A stretch of DNA of 45,898 bases from DUZB01 sp964407525 (GCA_964407525.1 CAYOWC010000011.1:1-45898), one strand, 5' to 3'. Counted from the first letter of the stretch, positions 33,524 through 42,103 are shown. The notes: generated by a model not told the origin, from the letters alone. Made by a program: numbers and translations.

Positions 33524-34399
33524 ATGTCTTCAAAATCAGCAGGAATTATCTACAAGCATCACCATGAACCGGCCAGAACAGCTGCCCGGGATCTGGAAAA
33601 ATGGTTTATTCAAAAAGGAATACAGGTTTTTTCCGAGGAAATGGGGATAAACGGTTCGCCCGAGGGAACTGGTGAAAGATCGTCCGGAATACCGGATACT
33701 GTCAACTGGGTAGTCGTTTTAGGTGGAGATGGAACCCTTCTCGGAGCTGCGCGGAGAATCGGCCGCTATGGTGTACCTATTCTGGGAATTAACATGGGTG
33801 GATTGGGGTTTCTCACAGGAATTCCCCTCGATCAAATTTATCCCGTCATGGACGCCATGATCAACGGTGAATTAGAGGTGGAGAGCAGGATCATGCTCGA
33901 AACACGGGTATTTCGCCAGGGAAAGATGGTTTTTCATTTCCAAGTTCTTAATGATGTGGTGATCAATAAGAGCACGCTGGCAAGAATTATCGATCTAGAT
34001 GTAACCATCGATGACGAATTCCTGACAACGTTCAGGGCGGACGGCTTGATTATTTCTACGCCTACGGGTTCAACCGCCTATAATTTATCCGCCGGGGGGC
34101 CCATTTTATATCCAACCATGGAGACCTTCGTTCTAACTCCCATATGCCCATTTACATTGACGAATCGGCCCATTATTTTCCCTGACAGTGCAGTCATTCG
34201 AATCAGGATGGGTAAGGAAAGTGAACAGACTGTCGTCCTTACCTTTGACGGACAGGTCGGTTTCGATCTTCTACACGAAGACAGGTTGGATATCCGCAAA
34301 TCTCATGAAACAATCACCTTGTTTAAGCCTCCTGATCACAGTTATTTCAAAATTCTCAGAACAAAGCTTATGTGGGGGGGGGCTACATACAGCAGCTAA
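33524..34399 (+). CDS. nadK: NAD kinase
   Basis: ATP/polyphosphate NAD kinase of 291 residues. It has the GGDGT motif in VVLGGDGTLLGAAR, then INMGGLGFLTG, and the conserved TPTGSTAYNLSAGGPI. It makes NADP. Close to the end (34374-34382) is a run of nine G, after which the C terminus reads GATYSS. A one-base slip there would change or extend the tail, and one slipped frame runs into the DUF4911 gene. Confidence 0.95.
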   Translation: MSSKSAGIIYKHHHEPARTAARDLEKWFIQKGIQVFSEEMGINGSPEGTGERSSGIPDTVNWVVVLGGDGTLLGAARRIGRYGVPILGINMGGLGFLTGIPLDQIYPVMDAMINGELEVESRIMLETRVFRQGKMVFHFQVLNDVVINKSTLARIIDLDVTIDDEFLTTFRADGLIISTPTGSTAYNLSAGGPILYPTMETFVLTPICPFTLTNRPIIFPDSAVIRIRMGKESEQTVVLTFDGQVGFDLLHEDRLDIRKSHETITLFKPPDHSYFKILRTKLMWGGATYSS

Positions 34400-34401
34400 A
34401 T

Positions 34402-34620
34402 ATGCAAAGTATCAAACGCAGCTTCGTGACGGAACGGAACAGAATAGGCTATATCAGATTTACCATTGAATCCTACGACGGGATGGCCCTTGTCTCAACG
34501 GTTGATCACCGTTGTGCGCTGATTGAAGTGAAAATATCACCAGGTTGTGAGCAAATGGTTCTGGAACTTATAGAAGCTCTTCGCCGGGAAGAAGGCTTGA
34601 AAATCATGGAAGTACCATAA
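34402..34620 (+). CDS. DUF4911-like small protein
   Basis: Protein of 72 residues, compatible with the DUF4911 family of small proteins from delta-proteobacteria (family call by eye: YIRFTIESYDGMALVSTVDH then VKISPGCEQMVLELIEALRRE). Function unknown. It starts 3 bases after the nadK stop and ends 19 bases before miaB. An in-frame GTG at 34372 within the G-run would extend it into nadK. Placement directly before miaB hints at an RNA-modification or electron-transfer accessory role, but this is speculation. Confidence 0.75.
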   Translation: MQSIKRSFVTERNRIGYIRFTIESYDGMALVSTVDHRCALIEVKISPGCEQMVLELIEALRREEGLKIMEVP

Positions 34621-34638
34621 GAAAATAAAGGGAGTACA

Positions 34639-35967
34639 TTGTTGCAGCGGAAATTTTTCATAAAAACCATGGGGTGCCAGATGAATGAATACGATTCCGA
34701 TTTTCTGGCGCAAACTTTGATATCGGAAGGATACAAACCAACAGACACCCCTGACCAGGCCGACTTAGTTCTGGTGAATACCTGTGCTGTAAGGGCCAAA
34801 CCTGAGCAGAAAACCTTCAGTTTTCTAGGACGGATGAGCGCTCTCAAGAAAAAAAAACCTCATATGGCGCTTGGCGTCGTCGGCTGCCTTGCACAGATGA
34901 AAGGGGAAGGTCTCCTGAAACAGTTCCATCTGCTCGATTTCGTCATAGGTCCCAGAGATCTGAACCGCATCATGGAAATCCTGCAAAAGATCGAACGAAA
35001 TCAAAGAAGGCTTGTTGCGGTGACTCTTGATTCGTTTCGCACTAACCATGTTTCATGCCCTGGATATTTTTCTAAGAAAGTAACAGGGCTTATCTCCATT
35101 ATGGAGGGATGCAATAATTTCTGTAGTTACTGCATTGTTCCCTATGTACGCGGGCGGGAAATTTCAAAACCGGTGGATAGTATTCTAAGTGAAGCCCATT
35201 CCCTTATCTCTCAAGGGGTGAAAGAGATTACGCTCCTGGGGCAAAACGTCAACTCTTACGTTTGGAAACAAGAGAACAGGCAATGGCGTTTCCCTGACCT
35301 TTTAAAAAAACTCGGTAATGTAAATGGCCTAGCGAGGATCCGTTTTATCACGTCCCACCCGAAAGACGTTTCGCTGGATTTGATTCAATCTTTTAACGAC
35401 ATCCCAAACCTTTGTCCGCATATTCACCTCCCATTCCAAGCCGGTTCGAATCGCATTCTCAAGTCCATGAAGAGACGTTATTTCCGGGAAGACTATATGA
35501 AACTGGTCGAAAACCTGAGAAATATCAATCCCCATATTGCCATTACAAGTGATGTTATGGTAGGATTTCCAGGGGAAACAAATGAGGATTTCCAGGATAC
35601 ACTCGATCTTATCCAGCATGTTCAATTTGATTCCCTGTATTCCTTTAAATACTCAGACAGAACTGGTACAGCTGCGGAGAAAATGGAAAATAAGGTGGAC
35701 AAATCCGTTAAAAGTGCTCGCCTGGCCGTTCTTCAGGATTTACAGGAACAAATAACCTATGACAAAAATAAAAGGCTCGAAGGGAAGACCTTTGAAGTTC
35801 TTGTAGAAGGAGACAGCAGGAAAGGAGGCCAGAAAACAGGGAAGACGGGTTCCGGTAAAATAGTCAATTTTCACTCTAAAAATAGTTTGCCTGGAGACTT
35901 GGTTATGGTTCACATTAAACAATCTTTTGTTAACTCCCTCCGGGGTGAGATCGAGAATTTTAAATAA
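34639..35967 (+). CDS. miaB: tRNA-2-methylthio-N6-dimethylallyladenosine synthase MiaB
   Basis: Methylthiotransferase of 442 residues. Order: MTTase domain with cluster-binding Cys in KTMGCQMNEYDS, NTCAVR and VVGCLAQ; radical SAM core with MEGCNNFCSYCIVPYVRGRE; and a C-terminal TRAM domain (about 375-440). It adds the 2-methylthio group to i6A37 of tRNA. The start is a TTG with AAAGGGAG upstream. Its stop overlaps the next start by one base. Confidence 0.96.
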   Translation: MLQRKFFIKTMGCQMNEYDSDFLAQTLISEGYKPTDTPDQADLVLVNTCAVRAKPEQKTFSFLGRMSALKKKKPHMALGVVGCLAQMKGEGLLKQFHLLDFVIGPRDLNRIMEILQKIERNQRRLVAVTLDSFRTNHVSCPGYFSKKVTGLISIMEGCNNFCSYCIVPYVRGREISKPVDSILSEAHSLISQGVKEITLLGQNVNSYVWKQENRQWRFPDLLKKLGNVNGLARIRFITSHPKDVSLDLIQSFNDIPNLCPHIHLPFQAGSNRILKSMKRRYFREDYMKLVENLRNINPHIAITSDVMVGFPGETNEDFQDTLDLIQHVQFDSLYSFKYSDRTGTAAEKMENKVDKSVKSARLAVLQDLQEQITYDKNKRLEGKTFEVLVEGDSRKGGQKTGKTGSGKIVNFHSKNSLPGDLVMVHIKQSFVNSLRGEIENFK

Positions 35968-36878
35968 TGGATATGGATGTTGAATTAGAACATATTGATT
36001 ATCACCCAGAGCGTGTTCTCGTTGTGGACGATGAAGAGATCGTGAGAGAGCCTGTAACCGAAATGCTGCGCCATCTTGGTTTCCAGGCAGACGGTCTCGG
36101 CGATCCTACGAAGGCCCTCGCTGCTTTTGAAGAAAATGCCTACACCTTTTTGCTTACGGATATTCGTATGCCTGAAATGGACGGTCTTGAATTAATTAAA
36201 CAGATTAAAGGTCGCTACCCGGAAGTTTTTGCGATCGCCATGACCGGCTACACGAGGGAATACAGCTATGTGGAGGTGATTAATGCAGGGGCAACGGACT
36301 TTATCAATAAACCTTTCGGTATGGAAGAGTTGGAAGCTAAGTTCAAAAGAGCGCTCATAGAAAGGAATATTAGGCAGGAACTGAACAGGCTGTCCATTAC
36401 CGATTCTCTCACGGGAATCTTTAATCAGAGGCATTTTTACAACAAACTCAAAGAAGAGCTTGTTCGCACAAAAAGGCAGAAAAGTCCACTGGGCTTGATC
36501 CTCCTGGACCTCGATGATTTCAAAAGATATAATGATCAGTTCGGCCATCTCGCAGGCGATGATCTTCTGAGAAATATTGGACCCATTATCACCAAAAACA
36601 TTCGCTACGGCGTTGATGCGGGGTTCAGGTACGGTGGGGACGAATTTGCAGTCATCCTGATAGAAGGCACCGAACAGATTTCTGAAATGACATCAGGACG
36701 GATAGCCGATTGCATTGAGAAGGAGTGCGGTATTCGTGCAAGCAGCGGTCATGCCGTAGCCTACGGTGAGGCAACCATAGAGGACCTTATTAAAGAAGCC
36801 GATGAGATGCTATACGCCAATAAAGAGCGTAGGAAAGCTGAATTGCAAGAAAAATTTGAGCACATTGTTACTGTCTGA
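35967..36878 (+). CDS. Response regulator with GGDEF domain (diguanylate cyclase)
   Basis: Protein of 303 residues. A receiver domain (acidic pair Asp21/Asp22, phospho-acceptor Asp65 in LLTDIRMPEMDG, Lys115) is joined to a GGDEF domain with an intact active site RYGGDEFAV (223-227) and metal-binding DLDDFKRYND. It probably makes cyclic di-GMP when phosphorylated. A typical RxxD inhibitory site is not seen five residues before GGDEF. It is coupled to miaB by a one-base overlap. No partner kinase is adjacent. Confidence 0.93.
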   Translation: MDMDVELEHIDYHPERVLVVDDEEIVREPVTEMLRHLGFQADGLGDPTKALAAFEENAYTFLLTDIRMPEMDGLELIKQIKGRYPEVFAIAMTGYTREYSYVEVINAGATDFINKPFGMEELEAKFKRALIERNIRQELNRLSITDSLTGIFNQRHFYNKLKEELVRTKRQKSPLGLILLDLDDFKRYNDQFGHLAGDDLLRNIGPIITKNIRYGVDAGFRYGGDEFAVILIEGTEQISEMTSGRIADCIEKECGIRASSGHAVAYGEATIEDLIKEADEMLYANKERRKAELQEKFEHIVTV

Positions 36879-36896
36879 TAATATATATTATGTAAA

Positions 36897-37070
36897 CTAA
36901 AAGCAGCGATCAGCTTTTGAACTATTAGTCGTTAGTTTAAAACCCCCAAACATTTACACGACGGTTTCCGATGTTGGGACTTCATTTTTTTTATGCTAAC
37001 CTTTTGAACCGTAAATCACTGATTTTGTGCTGCTAATAGCTAATGGCTAACCGCTAATTCGATTTTTCAG
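36897..37070. repeat. 170-bp palindromic intergenic repeat, copy C
   Basis: Reverse orientation compared with copies A and B (interior GATGTTGGGACTTCATTTTT, complement of the AAGTGAA-CCCAA core). It begins CTAAAAGCAGCGATCAGC 18 bases after the GGDEF gene stop. Confidence 0.8.
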
Positions 37071-37091
37071 GTAAAATTACTAAGATATCTG

Positions 37092-37120
37092 TTGACATAT
37101 TGATTTTAAGCGAATAGAGT
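37092..37120 (+). promoter_or_regulatory. Sigma-70-type promoter of the COX24-like gene
   Basis: TTGACA (37092-37097), a 17-base spacer and TAGAGT (37115-37120), 29 bases before the start codon. Confidence 0.65.
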
Positions 37121-37149
37121 TAAAGCATCATCAACCGGAGGTCATTTAT

Positions 37150-37239
37150 ATGAGCAGTGTTGTCAAAAAACGTCGGAAAAAGATTACCAAGCACAAATAC
37201 CGGAAACTGCGGAAAAAAATGCGTCATAAAAATAAATAG
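37150..37239 (+). CDS. AURKAIP1/COX24-domain small basic protein
   Basis: A 29-residue, extremely basic product (MSSVVKKRRKKITKHKYRK, continuing LRKKMRHKNK). The pattern KKRRKKITKHKYRKLRKK is that of the AURKAIP1/COX24 domain, found in mitochondrial mS38 and in tiny bacterial proteins thought to associate with the small ribosomal subunit. It has its own promoter (37092), a good ribosome binding site (GGAGG) and a terminator immediately after, so it is a well-delimited gene even though it is too short for most gene callers. Confidence 0.85.
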   Translation: MSSVVKKRRKKITKHKYRKLRKKMRHKNK

Positions 37240-37262
37240 GCTTTCTTTACAAGCCTGTCTCC

Positions 37263-37309
37263 GCAATAAAAAAAGGCATCCCATTTGGAGATGCCTTTTT
37301 TTTTATTGC
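37263..37309. terminator. Bidirectional rho-independent terminator
   Basis: An 18-bp stem, GCAATAAAAAAAGGCATC (37263-37280) against GATGCC followed by a T-run (37290-37308), with loop CCATTTGGA. It ends the COX24-like transcript and the convergent 3-hydroxyacyl-CoA dehydrogenase transcript. Confidence 0.9.
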
Positions 37310-37319
37310 AATTCTTGAT

Positions 37320-38180
37320 TTACTTACTGTAATCGTACCAACCGCCCCCAGTTTTCTTGCCCAATTTATTGGCCCTGATCATGGTCTTGAGAAGATTAGG
37401 AGAAACCCACTTGGATTCCTTGTTGAGTTCCTTATAAAAATATTCCGTGACAAAGTAGCATATATCAACACCTGTCAGGTCCATCAACTGAAACGGCCCC
37501 ATGGGGTAATTGAGACCATTCTTGACGGCGATGTCCACATCTTCGATGCTTGCAATCCCTTCTTCAACGATTTTTATAGCTTCCAGCATGTGAGGAATCA
37601 TAATCCTGTTGACAATAAATCCGGGGGAGTCTTTTTTGACCTCTACGGTTATCTTGCCCATTTTCTTCGCAAGCTCTGTTGTGACAGCCACAGTCTCATC
37701 GCTGGTGCCGTATCCCCGGATCACTTCCACGAGTTTCATCAACGGAACGGGATTAAAGAAGTGCATTCCACAAACCTTGTCTTGACGATTGGTTGCCGTT
37801 GCAATTTCAGTCAAGGACATGGATGATGTATTAGAAGCCAGGATGGTATCCGGCCGACAAATCTCGTCAAGTTCCCCGAAAACACTCTTTTTCAATGCCA
37901 TGTCTTCAAGAACAACCTCAATGACGAAATCAGCGTCCTTGAGAGCCTGCATATCCGTGGTGCCTTTTATCCGGCCAAGAACAGCGTCTTTTTCAGCGGC
38001 TTCCATTTTGCCTTTTTCAACGCCCCTTGAGAGAAAACGGTCGATATTTTTCATTCCCCGTTCAACAAAATCATCTTTGATGTCCCTCATAATGACGTCA
38101 CAACCTATTTGGGCCGCCATCTGGGCGATTCCGTTTCCCATTGTTCCCGCACCAACTACGCCAATTGTTTTGATGTCCAT
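37320..38180 (-). CDS. 3-hydroxybutyryl-CoA dehydrogenase
   Basis: 3-hydroxyacyl-CoA dehydrogenase of 286 residues, the usual length of the stand-alone Hbd/PaaH type. It has the NAD-binding GVVGAGTMGNGIAQMAA, SNTSSMSLTEIA, and catalytic His in GMHFFNPVPLMKLVEV. It oxidises or reduces 3-hydroxybutyryl-CoA in beta-oxidation, butyrate metabolism or related pathways. It stands alone, flanked by the terminator and a repeat. Confidence 0.94.
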   Translation of the reverse strand: MDIKTIGVVGAGTMGNGIAQMAAQIGCDVIMRDIKDDFVERGMKNIDRFLSRGVEKGKMEAAEKDAVLGRIKGTTDMQALKDADFVIEVVLEDMALKKSVFGELDEICRPDTILASNTSSMSLTEIATATNRQDKVCGMHFFNPVPLMKLVEVIRGYGTSDETVAVTTELAKKMGKITVEVKKDSPGFIVNRIMIPHMLEAIKIVEEGIASIEDVDIAVKNGLNYPMGPFQLMDLTGVDICYFVTEYFYKELNKESKWVSPNLLKTMIRANKLGKKTGGGWYDYSK

Positions 38181-38523
38181 AGCTTCTCCTCGATTATCTG
38201 TTTGTTGTTAAGCCTAAAAGCTGCAATTAGCGCTTAGCCGTTACATAGCCTTACAATAAAAAACTGCAATTAGCGCTTAGCCGTTAGCTATTAGGAATAC
38301 AATTTCAACCAGTTACTATGAAATAGGTCAGCATCAAAAAGTGATGCCTCGAATATAGACAGAGGCAATGCAAATACTTGAGACCTTTGAGCTAACGGCT
38401 AATAGCTAACAGCTAATTGCAGCTTTTAGGTTACAATAAAAAACTGAGATAAATCACTTACATCATTAAACTAACGGCTAATTGCTTAAAAGCTGATTGC
38501 TGCTTTTAGGTTAAACCTGAAAT
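38181..38523. other. Intergenic region filled by composite repeat
   Basis: Almost all of this 343-base gap is the composite repeat D. I see no gene. Confidence 0.8.
38213..38513. repeat. Composite palindromic repeat, copy D
   Basis: Two left-end motifs (AAAGCTGCAATTAGCGCTTA at 38217 and AAACTGCAATTAGCGCTTAG near 38264) and two right-end motifs (AATTGCAGCTTTTAGGTTA near 38414 and GATTGCTGCTTTTAGGTTA near 38495) flank one interior (CATCAAAAAGTGATG). ACAATAAAAAACTG occurs on both sides. This looks like one copy nested in, or recombined with, another. Confidence 0.75.
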
Positions 38524-38751
38524 CTACACAGACTCCACGCTTTCCACCTCAGGAATATTCTGTTTTAGAATCTTTTCAATTCCCATTTTTAGAGTCATCT
38601 GTGACATGGGACAACTGCCGCAAGCGCCTTTCAGTTTTACCCGGACCAGCCCTTCGTCATTCACGTCCACAAGTTCCACGTCTCCTCCATCAGCCTGGAG
38701 CGAGGGCCTGACTTTCTGAAGAGCATCATTTACCTTTTCCATTAATGTCAT
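38524..38751 (-). CDS. NifU-like iron-sulfur scaffold protein
   Basis: Stand-alone NifU C-terminal domain of 75 residues with the cluster-binding GACGSCPMSQMTL motif (Cys-x2-Cys). Such Nfu-type proteins deliver Fe-S clusters. The ATG at 38751 has AGGAG upstream; the frame stays open to 38790 without a better start. Its stop is about 10 bases from the composite repeat. Confidence 0.92.
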   Translation of the reverse strand: MTLMEKVNDALQKVRPSLQADGGDVELVDVNDEGLVRVKLKGACGSCPMSQMTLKMGIEKILKQNIPEVESVESV

Positions 38752-38874
38752 GTGGTTTCTCCTATTACTTAGGTTGGTTACAGAAGTCATTTCTGAATCT
38801 TCCTTAACACAAACGAAGGGGGAAAGCTATAAAAAAGCTATAAAAAAGCTATTGATAGTATCTTTTGAGTATTA

Positions 38875-39046
38875 CCTAAAAGCTGCAATTAGCTTTTAGC
38901 TATTGGCCGTTACCTTAAAGATTTCAAGCATTTGAATGGCTTCTTTCCATGTTGGGATTTTCACTTTTGATGCTAACCCATTGCGCTGTAAGCCACTGAT
39001 TTTGTGGGACTAAGTAACCACTAACCGCTAATAGCATCTTTTAAGT
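38875..39046. repeat. 170-bp palindromic intergenic repeat, copy E
   Basis: Reverse orientation like copy C, with interior CCATGTTGGGATTTTCACTT. It ends within a few bases of the stop codon of the SPL-like gene at 39048. Confidence 0.85.
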
Positions 39047-39047
39047 A

Positions 39048-40187
39048 TTATCCGAAAATCTTCTTGACCCTGCCGTCAAGATACCTGGCAAGGCCTGAAT
39101 TCTCCACGGGAGACCAACCCATGCTCTTTTCCCAGATTTCATCTGACTCCATGCAGAGGTAGAGACCAAGATCCGGATACCACTCATCCAGCTTTTCTTT
39201 CATAAACGCATACATTTCGATTCTGATCGGTTTGAAGTACCGCATTTTTCCATCCAGTCCCATGATGAATTCCCCGTTCAGAATGCAGGTTTCGGGATGT
39301 CTTTTTCGAAGCACGGGTTTTAACCCGGGCATAAAACGGAAGCTTCCGAAACTGATCCAGATGATCTTTTTCGGATCAACGTAGCGTGCCATCAAATCTA
39401 CGGTTCTTGCATATTGTTCCTTCCACCCGTCATGCAAAATGAGTGGATCAAAATGAAAAGCGGTTTTGAAGCCTTCCTCCTGGCATTTTCGCGCAGCCCG
39501 GAGCCGATTTTCAATGCTTGCCGCGCCGTGTTCTTCCCTCGCAGAAATAACAGGGCTGTTCAGTGACCAGGAAACGATAATGCGATCCCTTTCTTTGGCC
39601 GCAAGAAGTCCGTTTATCTGCGTTGTTTTTGTCTTGAGTTCTAAAACGGCATTCTTTCTTTTTGAAAAAGCTGGAACAAGCAGTTCCGTCCATCGCGCAA
39701 CGGGATCCATCGCGAGGCTGTCGGTGAACTCTCCTGTACCCACCCTGAAAATCTTTTCCGGTTGTGAATCGATTTTTTCCAGAACCCGAGGCAGTTCTTT
39801 CGAAAGATTTGTATGCAACCTCAGATGGGGGTTGTTGAAATAGTATTGAAGGATACAATAACTGCAATTCAGGGGGCAGTTCGTCGCTACGTTCAAAATT
39901 TGGTACCCGCAACAGATATACTCCCTGGTCCCCGGACAAGGCTTCAGAAATTCTCCTTTATAATTGAGAAAATGAAGCACATCCTTCCCCATATAAAATG
40001 GGTTTTCTTTGCTCCCCTCCCCTCTTCCTGTTTCTTCAATTACATCAACCGTTACATTATGGTCATTCTCTAACAACTTATAATTGCATAGCATTTCTGA
40101 ACTATTCTCAGAAATAACTTTACTTACAGGGAAAACGGACATTAGTTTTTTTCCAACCCTTTCAAAGTGCTTCTTAAAATCAGGCAA
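39048..40187 (-). CDS. Spore photoproduct lyase-like radical SAM protein
   Basis: Protein of 379 residues of the SPL-like radical SAM family. The cluster motif is Cys-x3-Cys-x2-Cys in ATNCPLNCSYCILQYYFN, and the region RVGTGEFTDSLAMDP and HFDPLILHDGW matches the family. True spore photoproduct lyase repairs thymine dimers of spores; this genome region shows no sporulation genes, so it is more likely a paralogue with another or a related DNA-repair role. The next gene on the same strand, 149 bases upstream, encodes a ParB-domain protein. Confidence 0.85.
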   Translation of the reverse strand: MPDFKKHFERVGKKLMSVFPVSKVISENSSEMLCNYKLLENDHNVTVDVIEETGRGEGSKENPFYMGKDVLHFLNYKGEFLKPCPGTREYICCGYQILNVATNCPLNCSYCILQYYFNNPHLRLHTNLSKELPRVLEKIDSQPEKIFRVGTGEFTDSLAMDPVARWTELLVPAFSKRKNAVLELKTKTTQINGLLAAKERDRIIVSWSLNSPVISAREEHGAASIENRLRAARKCQEEGFKTAFHFDPLILHDGWKEQYARTVDLMARYVDPKKIIWISFGSFRFMPGLKPVLRKRHPETCILNGEFIMGLDGKMRYFKPIRIEMYAFMKEKLDEWYPDLGLYLCMESDEIWEKSMGWSPVENSGLARYLDGRVKKIFG

Positions 40188-40228
40188 TAGTTAGGGCTTT
40201 ATGTTTAAAAATGAGGTTCCAAAGCCAT

Positions 40229-40259
40229 AGGTGTCAGGTGTCAGGTGTCAGGTGTCAGG
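40229..40259. repeat. AGGTGTC tandem repeat, four 7-bp units
   Basis: AGGTGTC is repeated four times plus AGG. It is the same word as in the terminal inverted repeats at 30972-31110 and the single CCTGACACCTG at 14424. It lies in the spacer between the ParB-like and SPL-like genes. Confidence 0.85.
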
Positions 40260-40336
40260 CACTTATTAGACAGAATTGCTTCATTCCTGAAACTCAAAAC
40301 GACAATAATAGGTCATAAGTAACGCCTTGTCTCCAA

Positions 40337-41359
40337 TTATGACGGTTTGGAAGTCACCTTGGAAGGGCTGCTGTTTTTCTCCCAGGGATTGCCGATATCC
40401 GCAAGGCTCTCCATAGAGGAAAGATTCTCCAAGGCCTTTTTTAATTGGACCCCGTTACGAAAGGAAATTTCCATTTTGTAATCAGACCCTTCAAAAAAAG
40501 GAGGTGGGGTGATCCTGACTCCTTTTGGAAGTGCAAGTTCTGAGATCGCTTTTTTGAACCCCCTTTCCGCTTGGACAACGGAAGGTAAACGCCATTGTCG
40601 AAAAAATTTCATCATTGCCTTTGCTTTCTGGGGTTCGTTCATTCGGCTGTCCAGCCCCATCTCTCTGATGCTTGCTTCCGTCAGAAGATTGGAAACCGAT
40701 CGTTTTTCAATGATTGAGATATCGCTTATAAAATCAATTAGCTGTCGCTGTTGGTTCGTGTTTAACCTGAGGTTTGAAAAAAAGTACAGGATTGCATCCA
40801 TGGCATTTTTTTCAAGCTCCAGGAGCATCTTTACAGCCTGAAAGGACAATGTTCCTTTTGCAAGAGCGGTTTTGCCGGTTTCTCCTAATTCGGTTGCAAT
40901 TCTTTTATAGAGAAGAAAAACATCTCTTCGTGGCATCAAATCCAGTATAGGCAGATAATCGTCAACAATGGATTGCTCAGGGGTCAATTTCTCTAACTGT
41001 ACCAGCACCATCGCTTTTTCCACGTCGTTTAAATGTCTTATGGAGAGGTTGTCGTAGAGATTCAACAGGAGACAATGCAGGGGATCGAAAACTGAAGCCT
41101 GAAGAATTTCACATGGTATAGTATGATAGCCCATCTGTTTCAGGACTTCTATCCTTCGATAACCGCTGATAATCAGTAACCGGCGTGGTATCTCAGAAGC
41201 AATAAGTATGGGACTATTCAAAAGCCCAATATTCTTAATGGACTCCATCAAAGGATTCAGATCATATCCGAAGCTCATGCAATAGGGACCCGGAAAACAT
41301 TCGATGGTATCGATTGACACCATTTCACTGGAAGTACCCGTGAGAACATCTTTTTTCAT
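40337..41359 (-). CDS. ParB-like nuclease domain protein
   Basis: Protein of 340 residues with an N-terminal ParB/sulfiredoxin-like domain (about 15-110; VSIDTIECFPGPYC, LMESIKNIGLLNSPILIA, ISGYRRIEVLKQMGYHTIPCEIL). The GYRR segment corresponds to the ParB nucleotide-binding GERRxRA box. The remainder (about 110-340) is helical and not recognised. No ParA is adjacent, so a role in chromosome partition is not supported; other ParB-domain proteins act as DNA-binding regulators. The ATG at 41359 has GGAG at 11 bases; the frame is open to 41395. It probably forms a unit with the SPL-like gene downstream. Confidence 0.8.
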   Translation of the reverse strand: MKKDVLTGTSSEMVSIDTIECFPGPYCMSFGYDLNPLMESIKNIGLLNSPILIASEIPRRLLIISGYRRIEVLKQMGYHTIPCEILQASVFDPLHCLLLNLYDNLSIRHLNDVEKAMVLVQLEKLTPEQSIVDDYLPILDLMPRRDVFLLYKRIATELGETGKTALAKGTLSFQAVKMLLELEKNAMDAILYFFSNLRLNTNQQRQLIDFISDISIIEKRSVSNLLTEASIREMGLDSRMNEPQKAKAMMKFFRQWRLPSVVQAERGFKKAISELALPKGVRITPPPFFEGSDYKMEISFRNGVQLKKALENLSSMESLADIGNPWEKNSSPSKVTSKPS

Positions 41360-41381
41360 ATTCTTAAATCTCCGTCTTTCA

Positions 41382-41468
41382 CCTAAAGACAGCAATTAGC
41401 TTTTAAGCTATTAGCCGTTAGCTTATAGAGCTAAGCTAACCGCTAAGTGCTAATTGCAGCTTTTAGGT
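41382..41468. repeat. Short (87-bp) palindromic repeat, copy F
   Basis: Only the two inverted ends of the repeat family joined with little interior (ACCTAAAGACAGCAATTAGC to CTAATTGCAGCTTTTAGG). It overlaps the last codons and stop of the cyclase-family gene. Confidence 0.85.
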
Positions 41469-42103
41469 TTCATTAAAAAAGCCCTCACAGGGGAGGCTTC
41501 TCCTTTTTTTATTTTGAGCGCGGGGCAGAACAGCGTGAAACGGCCTGGCAAAACACCCTCAAGATTGATTCCTTCAAGAATCAGGATATTGTTTCCAAGG
41601 ATCTTGCGATGGTTGGCAAAAATAGAATCGTTATATTTGTCAATAGAGATGTAATCAACTCCTACCAGCCCCACACTCTTTTCAACGCAAAAATCAACCG
41701 CTTCCTCGGAAAGATAGACATAATCTTTTGAAAATACACCATTTCTGCAGAGGCCAAGCGTTGAGTTCTTCGTCTTAAACAGGAGTGCATCCCCCGCGTC
41801 AATCTGTACGTCTTTCAGTTCCTCTGGAAGGATAACCCGGTTGGTGATTTCAACAACTCTGGCCGGAAATATGAAATCCGCTGCTGTATATTTGTCAATG
41901 GACCTACCCCCGCGAACAAAATGGGAGGGTGCATCGATATGTGTTCCTGAATGGGAGCTCATTATAAGGTTGGAAAGTTCGCAGTTTCCTTCATCCTCGA
42001 TATTTTCGATGATTTCTCTCGAAAAAGAGGCATCTCCCGGATAGGTGATCGATTCTTCTCCCAGCAAAACAGTGATGTCGTAAACGGATTTATAGGGGTT
42101 CAT
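41450..42103 (-). CDS. Cyclase-family metal-dependent hydrolase
   Basis: Protein of 217 residues of the cyclase/kynurenine formamidase-like family (PF04199). The metal site is HSGTHIDAPSHFV (HxGTHxDxPxH), with GVDYISIDKYN later. Family members hydrolyse formylkynurenine, isatin or related amides; the substrate is unknown. Its first codons overlap murJ by 4 bases. The last codons (encoding PKSCN) and the stop lie in repeat copy F, so the C terminus was set by the repeat. Confidence 0.88.
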   Translation of the reverse strand: MNPYKSVYDITVLLGEESITYPGDASFSREIIENIEDEGNCELSNLIMSSHSGTHIDAPSHFVRGGRSIDKYTAADFIFPARVVEITNRVILPEELKDVQIDAGDALLFKTKNSTLGLCRNGVFSKDYVYLSEEAVDFCVEKSVGLVGVDYISIDKYNDSIFANHRKILGNNILILEGINLEGVLPGRFTLFCPALKIKKGEASPVRAFLMKPKSCN

